Assembly (NCBI GenBank): GCA_902777385.1 | Contig: CACYTP010000013.1 | Coordinates: forward strand, 20,019 to 84,018 | Origin: an uncultured bacterium | GTDB taxonomy: Bacteria; Cyanobacteriota; Vampirovibrionia; Gastranaerophilales; Gastranaerophilaceae | Length of the DNA: 64,000 bases | Reading direction: 5' to 3' | Part shown: one piece after another, positions 17,833-27,050 of the stretch | Numbering within the stretch: position 1 is the stretch's first letter | Layout: every line of letters begins with the position of its first letter | Notes under the pieces: generated by a model | Told to the model about the DNA's origin: nothing | What the model saw: the letters and a program-made list of their open reading frames with translations, nothing else | Database searches by the model: none | Translations under genes and position numbers: made by a program

Positions 17833-18761
17833 ACCTTGACTCAACAACAAATGCAGCAACCATAGCATATACAAAAACAGAATTAAACAAAAGTATTTCG
17901 TCAACGCAGATAAAAAGGGCAAGTGATGCCGGTGCATCTTTTGTATCCGAAATGAAAGCGTCTTCAGAGCAAAAAGAAGCACAGCCTGAATCCGCAGAAA
18001 AAACAGAATTGACGAGTAAAGCGGAGGATAAAAAAGAAACTTCCAAAACTGAAGCAAAACATGCAGATAAGGTTTCAAAGGAAACATCGTCTGATACTCA
18101 ACAGATTACAAATAATGACAATTCTTCGGATACTCAATTCCAAAGCCAACAATGGCAGGGACAGGGACAAAATAATGATGGTCAGCAAAATGGTTATACT
18201 CCGTTGTCAAGCCAAATTCAGGCATATATGAATGCAAACGGAGTTGATTTGAATTTTGCAAGTATTAATTCTATGAATGCAACAAGTCAGGCACAACTTT
18301 CAGGTATGGTTACAACTGTTGATTATTCTAATATTCAAATGTCTGAAACAGATGCGAAGTTTTTTGCGGATTTAGTTGCAAAAACCGATATGACAGCCGG
18401 TTCTATTGCTGCAGAATTCGACAGACAAATGCAGCAGGGTAATGTAAAAATGGTTCAATCTACTGCAAAAGCGAGTGCGGCATTGATTGAAGCATTAAAA
18501 GAATCATCAAAAAATCACCAGTCTTTCAGGGTTGATTTTGATAAAGATATTTCTGTAATTCTTCAGGTAGATAAAGGCGGAAAAATTAACGCAAACTTTA
18601 TCCCCGGAGATAAGGCTGTTGAAGCTTATTTGAGAAATAATATTGATTTTCTTCGTCAAAGATTTAACGAAGAGAATATTTCTTATGGTGACTTAACATA
18701 TTCTCAGTCCCGTAGAAATAAGCAAGATAGAGAAAGAAATAATAATAAGGAGCAAGGATAA
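17829..18761 (+). CDS. FliK-like hook-length control protein (tentative)
   Basis: 310 residues in two parts. Residues 1-140 are low-complexity, Ser/Thr/Gln/Lys/Glu-rich and probably disordered. The C-terminal part (about 215-290) has FRVDFDKDISVILQVDKGGKINANFIPG followed by an amphipathic helix with YLRNNIDFLRQRF, which resembles the FliK/YscP C-terminal switch domain. Position between fliJ and a hook/rod gene supports a hook-length or cap role. The similarity is by eye and the gene is less conserved than its neighbours. Confidence 0.55.
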   Translation: MNLDSTTNAATIAYTKTELNKSISSTQIKRASDAGASFVSEMKASSEQKEAQPESAEKTELTSKAEDKKETSKTEAKHADKVSKETSSDTQQITNNDNSSDTQFQSQQWQGQGQNNDGQQNGYTPLSSQIQAYMNANGVDLNFASINSMNATSQAQLSGMVTTVDYSNIQMSETDAKFFADLVAKTDMTAGSIAAEFDRQMQQGNVKMVQSTAKASAALIEALKESSKNHQSFRVDFDKDISVILQVDKGGKINANFIPGDKAVEAYLRNNIDFLRQRFNEENISYGDLTYSQSRRNKQDRERNNNKEQG

Positions 18762-19597
18762 TGAATGATTCTTATGTAGCGGCTCTAAACACCCGTAAAA
18801 CAACAGAAAACTGGATGGATGTTATTGCGGATAACATGACTAACGTCTATACTCCTGGGTTCAGGGAAAAACAAGTTAATTTTAAAACTTTCCTTGGCGG
18901 TGCTATTTCTGATGACTATGCAAAGAATTTAGGTCAGGGAAAATCTACACCGGGTACTGCAAATGAGAACCTTTTTCTGGAAGGTAAAGGATTTTTCCTT
19001 GTAAGATCTCCTGAGGGCAAAAGTGTTTACACCAGACTGGGTGAATTTACATTTGACGGAGAAGGTGTCTACAAAGACAAAAGCGGCAATACGGTTCAAG
19101 GTTACATCCTGAATGATAAAGGCGAAATCATGCAGGGAACCAGAGCTATTACTGCAGATTTGTATCAGGAAACCGCAATGAAGGGTGGTTCTCTTGATAT
19201 CCCTACTACAAATATTAAAATGTGGATTGATCCTAATAATGGAAAATACTTAGGCAAGTATGATGATTATGAAATAAAAAATGACGGTACAATATACGGT
19301 AAGGCTGACAACGGTAAAAGAGTCGTTCCTCTCTACCGTATTACTACAAGAAATTTCCATAACGCCGCAGGATTATACGAATTTAAGAGCGGACAGTTTG
19401 TTGAAACCGAGGAATCGGGTAAACCGCTCCTTGGGTTTGGAGAAATTCGTTCCGGTTTGTTAGAACTTTCCAACGCTGATTTCAAAGCAAATATTTCGTA
19501 TTATCAGATGGCTAAATTACAAATGGAAGTTGCAAATAAGCTGATTGATTCAAACAAACAGTTATTAGAAGATGCTCTAAGACTTGTAGGCTCATAG
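18761..19597 (+). CDS. Flagellar basal-body rod/hook protein (FlgF/FlgG/FlgE family)
   Basis: 278 residues with the N-terminal rod helix LNTRKTTENWMDVIADNMTNVYTPGFREK (about 9-37; the classic form has NLAN..T.GFK), a middle domain with GKGFFLVRSPEGKSVYTRLGEFTFDGEG, and a C-terminal helix LSNADFKANISYYQMAKLQMEVANKLIDSN that forms the coiled-coil core. Length suits FlgF/FlgG. Its start overlaps the previous stop (TAATG). It is followed by a strong terminator, so it ends the unit. Confidence 0.83.
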   Translation: MNDSYVAALNTRKTTENWMDVIADNMTNVYTPGFREKQVNFKTFLGGAISDDYAKNLGQGKSTPGTANENLFLEGKGFFLVRSPEGKSVYTRLGEFTFDGEGVYKDKSGNTVQGYILNDKGEIMQGTRAITADLYQETAMKGGSLDIPTTNIKMWIDPNNGKYLGKYDDYEIKNDGTIYGKADNGKRVVPLYRITTRNFHNAAGLYEFKSGQFVETEESGKPLLGFGEIRSGLLELSNADFKANISYYQMAKLQMEVANKLIDSNKQLLEDALRLVGS

Positions 19598-19648
19598 TGG
19601 CAAGCCTGATATAATAAAAATTTAAACTCCATTTGAATACACATACTT

Positions 19649-19669
19649 GAGGGCAAAAGCCCTCTTTTT
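19649..19669 (+). terminator. Rho-independent terminator of the flagellar cluster
   Basis: GAGGGC-AAAA-GCCCTC followed by five T, about 50 bases after the rod/hook gene. Confidence 0.9.
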
Positions 19670-19736
19670 ATTTGTAATGCCGAACTCTTTATCACAGAAT
19701 ATTTTGTGATATACTTATCACAGAAGGATTTTTATT

Positions 19737-20570
19737 ATGAATACAATAAAATTAACAAAAATGCAGGGTTTGGGAAATGATTTCGTAATCATTGATTACG
19801 AAGAATTTTTAAAGACAGGACTTACAATGTCTGATTTGGCTGTAAAAGTTTGCGACAGACATTTTGGTGTGGGAGCTGACGGAATGTTTATTCCGAAGCT
19901 TGATACAAAAGACACTGATATAGGCTGGTATTTTTATAATAATGACGGTACAACGGCTCAAATGTGCGGAAACGGCATCAGATGTTTTGCAAAATATGCT
20001 TATGAAAAAGGTTTGATAAATAAAAAGAAATTTACTGTAGAAACTCTTGCTGGTGTGATTACTCCGGAAATTCTTGATAACGGAATGATAAGAGTTGATA
20101 TGGGAAAACCGATATTAGATGAAGCTAAAATTCCATTTAATGGAGAAAAGAAAATCTCTGTTTTAGATAAGGATTTTGATATAAATCCTGTTTCTATGGG
20201 GAATCCGCATTGCGTAATTTTTGTTGACGGCAGTACTATGGATTACGCAAAGCTTTATGGCCCGCATATTGAAACCCATCATTATTTCCCGGAAAAAACG
20301 AATACGGAGTTTGTGAAAATAATTTCAAGAAGTGAAGTAGAAATGAGTGTATATGAGCGTGGATGCGGAATAACGCTTGCTTGCGGAACAGGTGCTTGTG
20401 CAACTCAGGTCGCTTGTATTTTAAATAACTTAACAGAAAATAAGATAAAAGTTAACCTGCCTGGTGGGGCTGTATTCATTGAATGGCAAGGCTCAAGAGA
20501 TAATACGAAAGAACATGTTTTTATGACAGGTCCTGCAAATTACAGTTTCGTTGCTGATTACATCTTGTAA
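19737..20570 (+). CDS. dapF: Diaminopimelate epimerase
   Basis: 277 residues. The paired catalytic cysteines are C77 in QMCGNGIRCFA and the Cys in LACGTGACATQ near residue 220. The N terminus KMQGLGNDFVIID and the SMGNPHCVIF motif are also standard. It interconverts LL- and meso-diaminopimelate for lysine and peptidoglycan synthesis. It stands 57 bases before the rpsF gene and may be co-transcribed. Confidence 0.96.
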   Translation: MNTIKLTKMQGLGNDFVIIDYEEFLKTGLTMSDLAVKVCDRHFGVGADGMFIPKLDTKDTDIGWYFYNNDGTTAQMCGNGIRCFAKYAYEKGLINKKKFTVETLAGVITPEILDNGMIRVDMGKPILDEAKIPFNGEKKISVLDKDFDINPVSMGNPHCVIFVDGSTMDYAKLYGPHIETHHYFPEKTNTEFVKIISRSEVEMSVYERGCGITLACGTGACATQVACILNNLTENKIKVNLPGGAVFIEWQGSRDNTKEHVFMTGPANYSFVADYIL

Positions 20571-20626
20571 TTAAAAGCTTTTTCATGGTAAGATTTACAC
20601 ATAAACTTAAAAGGAGAAATATAAAT

Positions 20627-20926
20627 ATGAAAAATTATGAATTATTAACTATCTTCAAGCCAAATCTGGATGCAGAAGAAGTAGATAAAGTTATCGCAAA
20701 GATTGATTCAACTATCGTTGAATTCGGCGGTAAAGTTGAATCTGCAGATAAAATTGGCAGAAAAAAATTGGCTTATGATATCCAAAACTTTAGAGACGGT
20801 TTCTTCTATTCTTCAATCTTAAGCTTACCTGCTGACAAGGTTGCTGAATTCAGAAGACAATTAAGATTGAATGATTCAATTTTAAGAACTATGTTTATGG
20901 AAGCTTCTGAAAAAGTTTCTGCATAG
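20627..20926 (+). CDS. rpsF: Small ribosomal subunit protein bS6
   Basis: 99 residues from the ATG at 20627, picked because AAAGGAG lies just upstream and MKNYELLTIFKPN is the canonical S6 start; the frame is open 14 codons earlier without support. KIGRKKLAYDIQNFRDGFFY is the conserved S6 core. First gene of the rpsF-ssb-rpsR operon found in most bacteria. Confidence 0.96.
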   Translation: MKNYELLTIFKPNLDAEEVDKVIAKIDSTIVEFGGKVESADKIGRKKLAYDIQNFRDGFFYSSILSLPADKVAEFRRQLRLNDSILRTMFMEASEKVSA

Positions 20927-20955
20927 TTGAAGTACTAAAAAAGGAAGGATTAAAA

Positions 20956-21369
20956 ATGTCATTAGCTAAAGCAGTAGTTACCGGAACGTTATACAGAGCA
21001 CCTGAAAAACGCTTTACTCAGAATAATATAGCAGTGTCTTCTTTCGTTTTGAATATTGGTGACAGAGAAGAAATGCTTATTAGGGTTCTTTCAAGAAGAA
21101 CGGGACTGGATGAAGTTGTTTCAGGGTTAAGTAAAGGCGATAAGGTTTTGGTTGAAGGCAGACTTCAAACGGCTGCTGTAAAGATGGATGACGGTTCTGA
21201 AAAAAGAATTTATGAAATTGATGCCGCTACTATTGAACCGTTTAACGGTGGTGGCGTATCGGCAGTTTCTTCTTCATCAAATTCTGATTTTGGAACTGAG
21301 GAAGTGGTAAAAATTGAAGCCGATGATTTTTCTAACGAATTAATCGGTGAAGATGAAATCCCATTTTAA
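20956..21369 (+). CDS. ssb: Single-stranded DNA-binding protein
   Basis: 137 residues: an OB fold (VVTGTLYRAPEKRFTQNNIAVSSFVLN ... GDKVLVEGRLQT), a Ser-rich linker, and an acidic C-terminal tip GEDEIPF that recruits repair and replication partners. Located between rpsF and rpsR in the usual order, with GGAAGG upstream. The OB domain and linker are somewhat shorter than in E. coli SSB (178 residues). Confidence 0.95.
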   Translation: MSLAKAVVTGTLYRAPEKRFTQNNIAVSSFVLNIGDREEMLIRVLSRRTGLDEVVSGLSKGDKVLVEGRLQTAAVKMDDGSEKRIYEIDAATIEPFNGGGVSAVSSSSNSDFGTEEVVKIEADDFSNELIGEDEIPF

Positions 21370-21452
21370 GTCAATTAAATAGCTGCAGTCAGCAGTTATA
21401 AAAAGTATTAGATAACACAAGAAAAATAAGGCTAGAAAGGCAAATTAAAACA

Positions 21453-21686
21453 ATGGCAAGACAAAATGATGCAGATAAGAAAAAACGTAAAAATTGCAGT
21501 CTTTGCGGCGACAAAGTTGAAGCAATTGACTACAAAGATGCTGCTAAATTGAAAAGATACCTTACTGAAGCAGGAAAGATTATTCCTAGAAGAATTACAG
21601 GTAACTGTGCTGCTCACCAGCGTATGATTGCAAAAGCAATTAAGCGTGCAAGAGAAGCTGCAATTATCAGCTACGTTTTTGATTAA
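21453..21686 (+). CDS. rpsR: Small ribosomal subunit protein bS18
   Basis: 77 residues with the S18 core [15 protein letters not shown]...[25 protein letters not shown] and [14 protein letters not shown]. The CxxC near residue 15 and the further Cys suggest the zinc-type S18. Last gene of the operon, followed by a strong terminator. Confidence 0.97.
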   Translation: MARQNDADKKKRKNCSLCGDKVEAIDYKDAAKLKRYLTEAGKIIPRRITGNCAAHQRMIAKAIKRAREAAIISYVFD

Positions 21687-21710
21687 TCTCAAATGTTTAT
21701 CTAATTGAGT

Positions 21711-21746
21711 ATGGCAGGTTCAAAATTGAACCTGTCATATTTTTTG
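21711..21746 (+). terminator. Rho-independent terminator after rpsR
   Basis: A long near-perfect hairpin (GCAGGTTCAA / TTGAACCTGT, extended by four more pairs including one G-T) followed by a T-rich run at 21740-21745. Confidence 0.9.
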
Positions 21747-21778
21747 TATTTGCAAATTGAAATTATTTGTTTTAATTT

Positions 21779-22936
21779 ATGATTATGAGTAAAACTTATG
21801 AACAGGCAAAAGAGCTTTTAACATCTCAGGGTAAATTCTATATAAATTTGGGATTAGAAAGAATTGAAAAAATATTAGAATTACTGGGTAATCCTCAAGA
21901 TAAACTGAGGTGTATTCATGTTGCAGGTACTAACGGGAAAGGTTCTGTTTGTGCAATTATAGCATCTATAATAAAATCTTCGGGTAAAAAAGTCGGTTTA
22001 TATTCAAGTCCTCATATTTTTAAATATACGGAACGTATTAAAATCAACGGTCAAGATATAAGTGATGAAGATTTTTCCAAATATGTTTTTAATGTGTGTG
22101 AACTCTCTGATAAAAACGGTATAAAACTTACGGAATTTGAGATACTAACTGCTGTAATGTTTAAATATTTTTATGATGAGGGAGCAGAGGTTGTTGTTTT
22201 GGAAACAGGTCTTGGCGGAAGGTTTGATGCAACAAATGTTATAAAATCAAATTTGTGTTCGGTTATAACCCATATAGATTTGGATCATACGGACAGATTG
22301 GGATATACAAAGGAGAAAATTGCTTTTGAAAAAGCAGGTATAATAAAGCCAAATTGCCCTGTTGTAACTTCTGAAGGGTATGAAGTTATAAAAGACAAGG
22401 CTGACGAAAATAATTCATTATTGTTGATGACTGCACCTTTTGCAGATATTACAAATCTTTCTCTGAAGGGTTCTTATCAGCAGGAGAATTTAGCACTTGC
22501 TCTTGCTGCCGTAAAATTAGTATTCCCAAATATAACACAGGAAGTTATTAATGAAGGTTTAAAGAATGTTCAGCACCCATGCAGATTTCAGTTTGCAGAA
22601 GATAAAATGCTTTTAATCGACGGGGCTCACAATCCAAACGGAATATTGGCATTAAAAGAAAGTCTGGATATGTATTTCCCTGATAAAAAACGCAGGTTTG
22701 TATTTGGGTGTCTCAAAACAAAAGACTACAAAAAAATGGTTGAAATTCTGTTTGAGCCGAATGATGAAATATATTTCAATCATTTTAACAACCCTAATTC
22801 TGCTACATTTGAAGAGTTGCAAAGTGTATGCAAATATTCGGCGAAACCGTTTAAATCACTTGATGATTTTGAAATTTCATCTGATACATTGACTATAGTT
22901 TGCGGCTCATTTTATATGCTGAACGAAATTATTTAG
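21779..22936 (+). CDS. folC: Bifunctional folylpolyglutamate/dihydrofolate synthase
   Basis: 385 residues of the Mur ligase family. The P-loop is IHVAGTNGKGSVCAI near 45-60, followed by VGLYSSPHIFKYTERI (substrate/omega loop), ETGLGGRFDATNV and THIDLDHTDRLG. The C-terminal domain carries LIDGAHNPNG. It joins glutamate to dihydropteroate and folates. Two ATGs (21779, 21785) are possible; neither has a clear ribosome-binding site. It converges with the glycosyltransferase gene with a 4-base overlap. Confidence 0.93.
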   Translation: MIMSKTYEQAKELLTSQGKFYINLGLERIEKILELLGNPQDKLRCIHVAGTNGKGSVCAIIASIIKSSGKKVGLYSSPHIFKYTERIKINGQDISDEDFSKYVFNVCELSDKNGIKLTEFEILTAVMFKYFYDEGAEVVVLETGLGGRFDATNVIKSNLCSVITHIDLDHTDRLGYTKEKIAFEKAGIIKPNCPVVTSEGYEVIKDKADENNSLLLMTAPFADITNLSLKGSYQQENLALALAAVKLVFPNITQEVINEGLKNVQHPCRFQFAEDKMLLIDGAHNPNGILALKESLDMYFPDKKRRFVFGCLKTKDYKKMVEILFEPNDEIYFNHFNNPNSATFEELQSVCKYSAKPFKSLDDFEISSDTLTIVCGSFYMLNEII

Positions 22937-24510
22937 TTATCTGAATGTTCTTCCTGACTTGCTTTAATAATATCTGTTATTATAGTGTTTAAAGCTGCAG
23001 GGTTAAATGCTGCACAAGTGTTCCAAGCAACGGTTTCTCTTGGCTCGTTGTTTACGGAAGGACTTGGATACTGACTGTCGCAAATACCTCTCATCATGTT
23101 TGTTGTACCGTCAACTGTTGGTTTAAAATGCGAACAGCAGCTGCAAATGCGGAGAATTGCTCCGTGGTCATCCAATATCAGTTTTAATTCCTGCAAGGCA
23201 TCAATCATTCTCAAGTGTGACTTAGTGACAAAGTGTTTATTTTTTCTTACTAATTTAACTTTTGCCATCCCATCTTTTTGTATGAATTCTAACTTATAAT
23301 TTAAATTATTTTTCTTTGCTGTTGTAATAACCGCATCAACGACAAATTTTTCTGCGTTAGCTGTTTCACTGCCCTTATCAAGGATTTTGTCAACAAAATA
23401 TCTGATAGGAGGGAAGTTTCTTATAATATGCCCAATTGAATATATCGGATATGCACACAGATAGCCTATTTCTTCCATTGTCATTTTTGCGTTAGCAAGG
23501 CTTAAGCCAAATGCAAGTACGAGTACGATAAATGTTAATGAAACGATTTTGACATCTACCATAAAATGATAATTTAAAGAATGCTTAAATAAAATTGCGT
23601 AAATAATTATAAGTACCCAAAAACTAGGATATATCAATGAACAAACGTGTTCAGAAAAAACTAAATTTTTTGTAAATATTTTAGAAAAACAATTCTTGAA
23701 TAAATCCAAGCGTGCAGAAATTTTTGCTCTTCTGAATATGTAATTTGCAGGGTGTACAATTGTTTGTACATTCTGATTATATGTGCATTTGCATTTGATT
23801 TTAGATAATAACAGACTGTATTTTAGTTCAGTATTTGTATTTTTAAAATCTACATTCCCAATTTGGTCAACTATATTTCTTCTTATAATGAATACTCCGG
23901 AATCCGCTGTAGCGGCTAATCCCATAATAGAACGTGCTTTTCGGATAAAATTCATGTGATATTTTTGGTATGCGGCTTTTATTCTGTCAACAATACCGAG
24001 AGCTTTTATATCAATAACAGTTTCACCGCTTATAACAGAATCTTTCTTTAATGCAGAGTCTGCTATTGCCAAAAAGTTTGAGGCTATACTTCTGTCCGCA
24101 TCAAGAAATACATAGGCATCAATATAGTCATTATCGGATAATTTTTCCAATAATGTTGCAACAGCCTGATCTTTCCCGATTGTGCCGACACCTTTAATAT
24201 CAATAACATGTACGAAATTTTCTTCCGTAAATAAATCCTGAGAGCCGTCTGTACAGTTATCCAAAAGAACAAAAACTCTGAATTTATTTATGGGATAATC
24301 CTGACCTTTTAACTCTGATATGAGATTTGCCAATGTTTGACGATTATTGTGGGAATAAACAATAACTGCCAGATTTTCTTTTTCTTCATAACTGATATTT
24401 TTCAGTTTATTGCGAATAGGTTTGTCTTTAAGATTTTTAATTGCAAGTATTAAAAAGTAAATAGTGTATGCTGCAACGAATATATAAAGTAAATCTAGTA
24501 TAAATTCCAT
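22933..24510 (-). CDS. Membrane glycosyltransferase family 2 with Cys-rich C-terminal extension
   Basis: 525 residues. A membrane helix at 5-23 precedes a GT-A domain: LAVIVYSHNNRQTLANLI, VLLDNCTDGS, and YVFLDADRSI with the metal-binding DxD-type motif near 138. Two or three membrane helices lie at about 285-350. The last 150 residues are unusual. After a small alpha/beta region comes a Cys-rich tail ICSCCSHFKPTVDGTT...GICDS...WNTCAAF, which looks like a metal or Fe-S site. The donor and acceptor are unknown; cell-surface polysaccharide synthesis is likely. Confidence 0.8.
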   Translation of the reverse strand: MEFILDLLYIFVAAYTIYFLILAIKNLKDKPIRNKLKNISYEEKENLAVIVYSHNNRQTLANLISELKGQDYPINKFRVFVLLDNCTDGSQDLFTEENFVHVIDIKGVGTIGKDQAVATLLEKLSDNDYIDAYVFLDADRSIASNFLAIADSALKKDSVISGETVIDIKALGIVDRIKAAYQKYHMNFIRKARSIMGLAATADSGVFIIRRNIVDQIGNVDFKNTNTELKYSLLLSKIKCKCTYNQNVQTIVHPANYIFRRAKISARLDLFKNCFSKIFTKNLVFSEHVCSLIYPSFWVLIIIYAILFKHSLNYHFMVDVKIVSLTFIVLVLAFGLSLANAKMTMEEIGYLCAYPIYSIGHIIRNFPPIRYFVDKILDKGSETANAEKFVVDAVITTAKKNNLNYKLEFIQKDGMAKVKLVRKNKHFVTKSHLRMIDALQELKLILDDHGAILRICSCCSHFKPTVDGTTNMMRGICDSQYPSPSVNNEPRETVAWNTCAAFNPAALNTIITDIIKASQEEHSDN

Positions 24511-24657
24511 AACTGTACTCCTGTAACAATATTCTATTTAAAATATGAGATAATTTCCAGCTATGTAAATAAATGTGTAGTTTGATAACTTTATAACTGT
24601 ACTAATTTAACACTAAGAGAAAAACTCAACAATATCCATTTCGAGATAATTTCTTGC

Positions 24658-24742
24658 ACCAGAACCGATCATGTGCGGAACATTTTGTGGTGCATTAATC
24701 CAAATTGACGGTTGGCAGATTAAAGACGATTACCCGTGGTAA
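24658..24742 (+). pseudogene. 3' remnant of a type IV prepilin-like gene
   Basis: The reading frame ending at the stop 24740-24742 gives CGTFCGALIQIDGWQIKDDYPW. This closely matches the end of the intact prepilin at 35105-35941 (AYCGAVIVLDGWEIKSDYPW). An in-frame stop lies a few codons upstream and the N-terminal methylation segment is missing, so only the tail survives. Confidence 0.7.
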
Positions 24743-24749
24743 ATAGTTT

Positions 24750-25403
24750 TTATTGCTTTTCTTTTATTATTTCCACAAGTTCGTTAAATCTTTCATTAAG
24801 GCTGTCTAATTCTGCTTTCACAGGATCAGGAATTTTGTTGTGCATTAATATTCCGTTTTCATCTTCGACAGTTTGATTTACAATTCTGCCAGGGACACCT
24901 ACTACGGTAGAATGTTCTGGCACATCCTCTATAACTACTGAACCTGCACCTACTCTGACAAAATCTCCGATATTTATGCTGCCCAATATTTTTGCCCCTG
25001 CACCTATAATTACGTTGTTCCCTATGGTCGGGTGGCGTTTGCCGTGTTCTTTTCCTGTACCGCCTAAAGTTACCTGTTGGTATATAAGTACATCATCCCC
25101 AATCTCGGTAGTTTCTCCGATAACTACGCCTTCCCCGTGGTCGATAAAAAATCTTCTGCCTATTTTTGCCGCAGGATGTATTTCTATCCCTGTTATAATT
25201 CTTGTTAAATAAGATATCATTCTCGGAATTAAAGGAATATGCCACTTGTAAATTCTGTGTGCAAGTCGGTATGCAATAAGTGCGTGTAACCCCGGATAAC
25301 AAAGTATTACTTCAAATATGTTATTTGCGGCAGGATCTTTGTCGTAAATAACCTGTATGTCCTCTTTTACCTTGGTAATTCCTCGTTTAATAACTTCAAT
25401 CAT
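24750..25403 (-). CDS. cysE: Serine O-acetyltransferase
   Basis: 217 residues. An N-terminal helical domain leads to a left-handed beta-helix of hexapeptide repeats: [63 protein letters not shown]. The catalytic Asp-His pair is in FFIDHGEGV and the second His in HGKRHP. It makes O-acetylserine for CysK. The C terminus lacks the final Ile typical of the CysK-binding tail (it ends KEKQ). Confidence 0.94.
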   Translation of the reverse strand: MIEVIKRGITKVKEDIQVIYDKDPAANNIFEVILCYPGLHALIAYRLAHRIYKWHIPLIPRMISYLTRIITGIEIHPAAKIGRRFFIDHGEGVVIGETTEIGDDVLIYQQVTLGGTGKEHGKRHPTIGNNVIIGAGAKILGSINIGDFVRVGAGSVVIEDVPEHSTVVGVPGRIVNQTVEDENGILMHNKIPDPVKAELDSLNERFNELVEIIKEKQ

Positions 25404-25470
25404 AATAAAATCCTCTGTAAGATTATTTTATATCTTATAAGGATAAATTTCATAGCCTAAACAGGGGATA

Positions 25471-26013
25471 TTAATACCTGAAACAGTCAAAATCGTGGTC
25501 ATCTGCAACTCCTATTGCCTGTAAGTATGAATAAATTATCACTGTTCCTACATATTTCATGCCACGCTTTTTTAAGTCTTTTGAAATTTTGTCGGACAAC
25601 GGGCTTGATACAGGTATATCTTTAGAAGTCCTTTTTATAACTTTGTTATTTGTAAAACCCCAGATGTAATTTGAAAAACTGCCAAATTCTTTTTGAATTT
25701 CCTTATAAATCTTTGCATTATTTATCGCTGCCTGAATTTTTCCCCTGCTTCGTATTATTTTTTCATTGGTCAGCAGAGCGGCAATTTTTTCATCATTATA
25801 TTTTGAAACTTTATCAACATCAAAATTATCGAAAGCTTCCCTGAATGCTTCCCGCTTTTTTAATACCGTAATCCATGATAAACCTGCCTGAAATGACTCT
25901 AATATAAGCAGTTCAAATAATTCTCGGTCATCATATTTTGGAATACCCCACTCTTCATCGTGGTATTTCACATAAATATCTGATTTTTCATCAACCCAAA
26001 AACATCTTTTCAT
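25471..26013 (-). CDS. tag: DNA-3-methyladenine glycosylase I
   Basis: 180 residues with the Tag signature: KRCFWVDEKSDIYVKYHDEEWGIP at the N terminus (zinc Cys, substrate-binding aromatics and Glu), LFELLILESFQAGLSWITVLKKREAFREAF, and a C-terminal DDHDFDCFRY that provides the remaining zinc ligands. It removes 3-methyladenine from alkylated DNA. It sits between cysE and etfA on the same strand. Confidence 0.95.
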   Translation of the reverse strand: MKRCFWVDEKSDIYVKYHDEEWGIPKYDDRELFELLILESFQAGLSWITVLKKREAFREAFDNFDVDKVSKYNDEKIAALLTNEKIIRSRGKIQAAINNAKIYKEIQKEFGSFSNYIWGFTNNKVIKRTSKDIPVSSPLSDKISKDLKKRGMKYVGTVIIYSYLQAIGVADDHDFDCFRY

Positions 26014-26063
26014 GCTCTGATGTTAGCATAAAATTTTTTATAAATATATATTGAGAGTTAATT

Positions 26064-27050
26064 TTATAATGTTTCAATAAGTTTAGGGATAACTTCAAAA
26101 GCGTCACCCACAAATCCGTAGTTGGCTATTTTGAATATTTCAGCATCTTTATCAGAATTTATTGCTACAATTTTTGTACTGTTAGCGATGCCTACTGTAT
26201 GCTGTAAGGCTCCGGAAATTCCACAGGCTATATATAGTTTAGGTGATACAGTTTTTCCTGTTTGCCCAATCTGACATTGAGCGTCAGCTAATCCCATTTC
26301 AACCGCAAGCCTGCTTGCTCCTACAACTCCTCCCAGTTTTTTCGCAAGTTGTTTTAGTAATTCAAATCCCTCTTTCGACTGCATACCTCTGCCGCCTGCC
26401 ACAATTATTTCAGCACTGTTAATTTCGTTAACGGAGGATGAAATTTTTTTCTTAAAATCCGTAATATCAATTGCAGATACTAAATTTGAAGTATCTATAT
26501 CAAGTTTTATAAACTCGGTATTTTTTCGTACGGTGTTTTCAAGCGGTTTGAAAACATTTGCTCGCACCGTAGCCATTTGAGGAGAATTCTTAGAAAGGAT
26601 TGTTGCCATAAGTTGTCCCCCAAAAGTCGGTCTTGTGGCGGCAAGTTTTCCTTCTTCGTTTATATCAAGCGAAGTGCAATCTGCTGTTAAGCCCGTGTGT
26701 AATGCGGTTGAAATCCTTGGTGCAAGATCCCTTCCCTGACAAGTTGCACCTGTCAGCATAATTTCAGGGGATATTAATTTTACCGCTTCAATTGCGGCTT
26801 TTGCATAGATATCTGATTTATACCTGTTAAATTTGTCACAAGAAACATAATAAACTTTATCAAAACCGTTAAGGCAAAAAACCTCTTTGTAATCTTCCGT
26901 CAATTCTGATTCCAAAAAAATCAAAGCTGATACAGGAATATTATTTTTTTTACAGGATAATTCTATTGCTTTTGATGCAAGTTCAAATGTAACAGGGTGG
27001 ATAAATTTGGCATGAGTAATTTCAGCCCATATTAATATTTCGCTGCTCAT
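26064..27050 (-). CDS. etfA: Electron transfer flavoprotein subunit alpha
   Basis: 328 residues. The N-terminal alpha/beta domain includes LTGATCQGRDLAPRISTAL. The C-terminal FAD-binding domain has VAGGRGMQSKEGFELL and the diagnostic QIGQTGKTVSPKLYIACGISGALQH near 265-290. Together with EtfB it carries electrons from flavin dehydrogenases. The start overlaps the etfB stop by 4 bases. No acyl-CoA dehydrogenase gene is in the window. Confidence 0.95.
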   Translation of the reverse strand: MSSEILIWAEITHAKFIHPVTFELASKAIELSCKKNNIPVSALIFLESELTEDYKEVFCLNGFDKVYYVSCDKFNRYKSDIYAKAAIEAVKLISPEIMLTGATCQGRDLAPRISTALHTGLTADCTSLDINEEGKLAATRPTFGGQLMATILSKNSPQMATVRANVFKPLENTVRKNTEFIKLDIDTSNLVSAIDITDFKKKISSSVNEINSAEIIVAGGRGMQSKEGFELLKQLAKKLGGVVGASRLAVEMGLADAQCQIGQTGKTVSPKLYIACGISGALQHTVGIANSTKIVAINSDKDAEIFKIANYGFVGDAFEVIPKLIETL

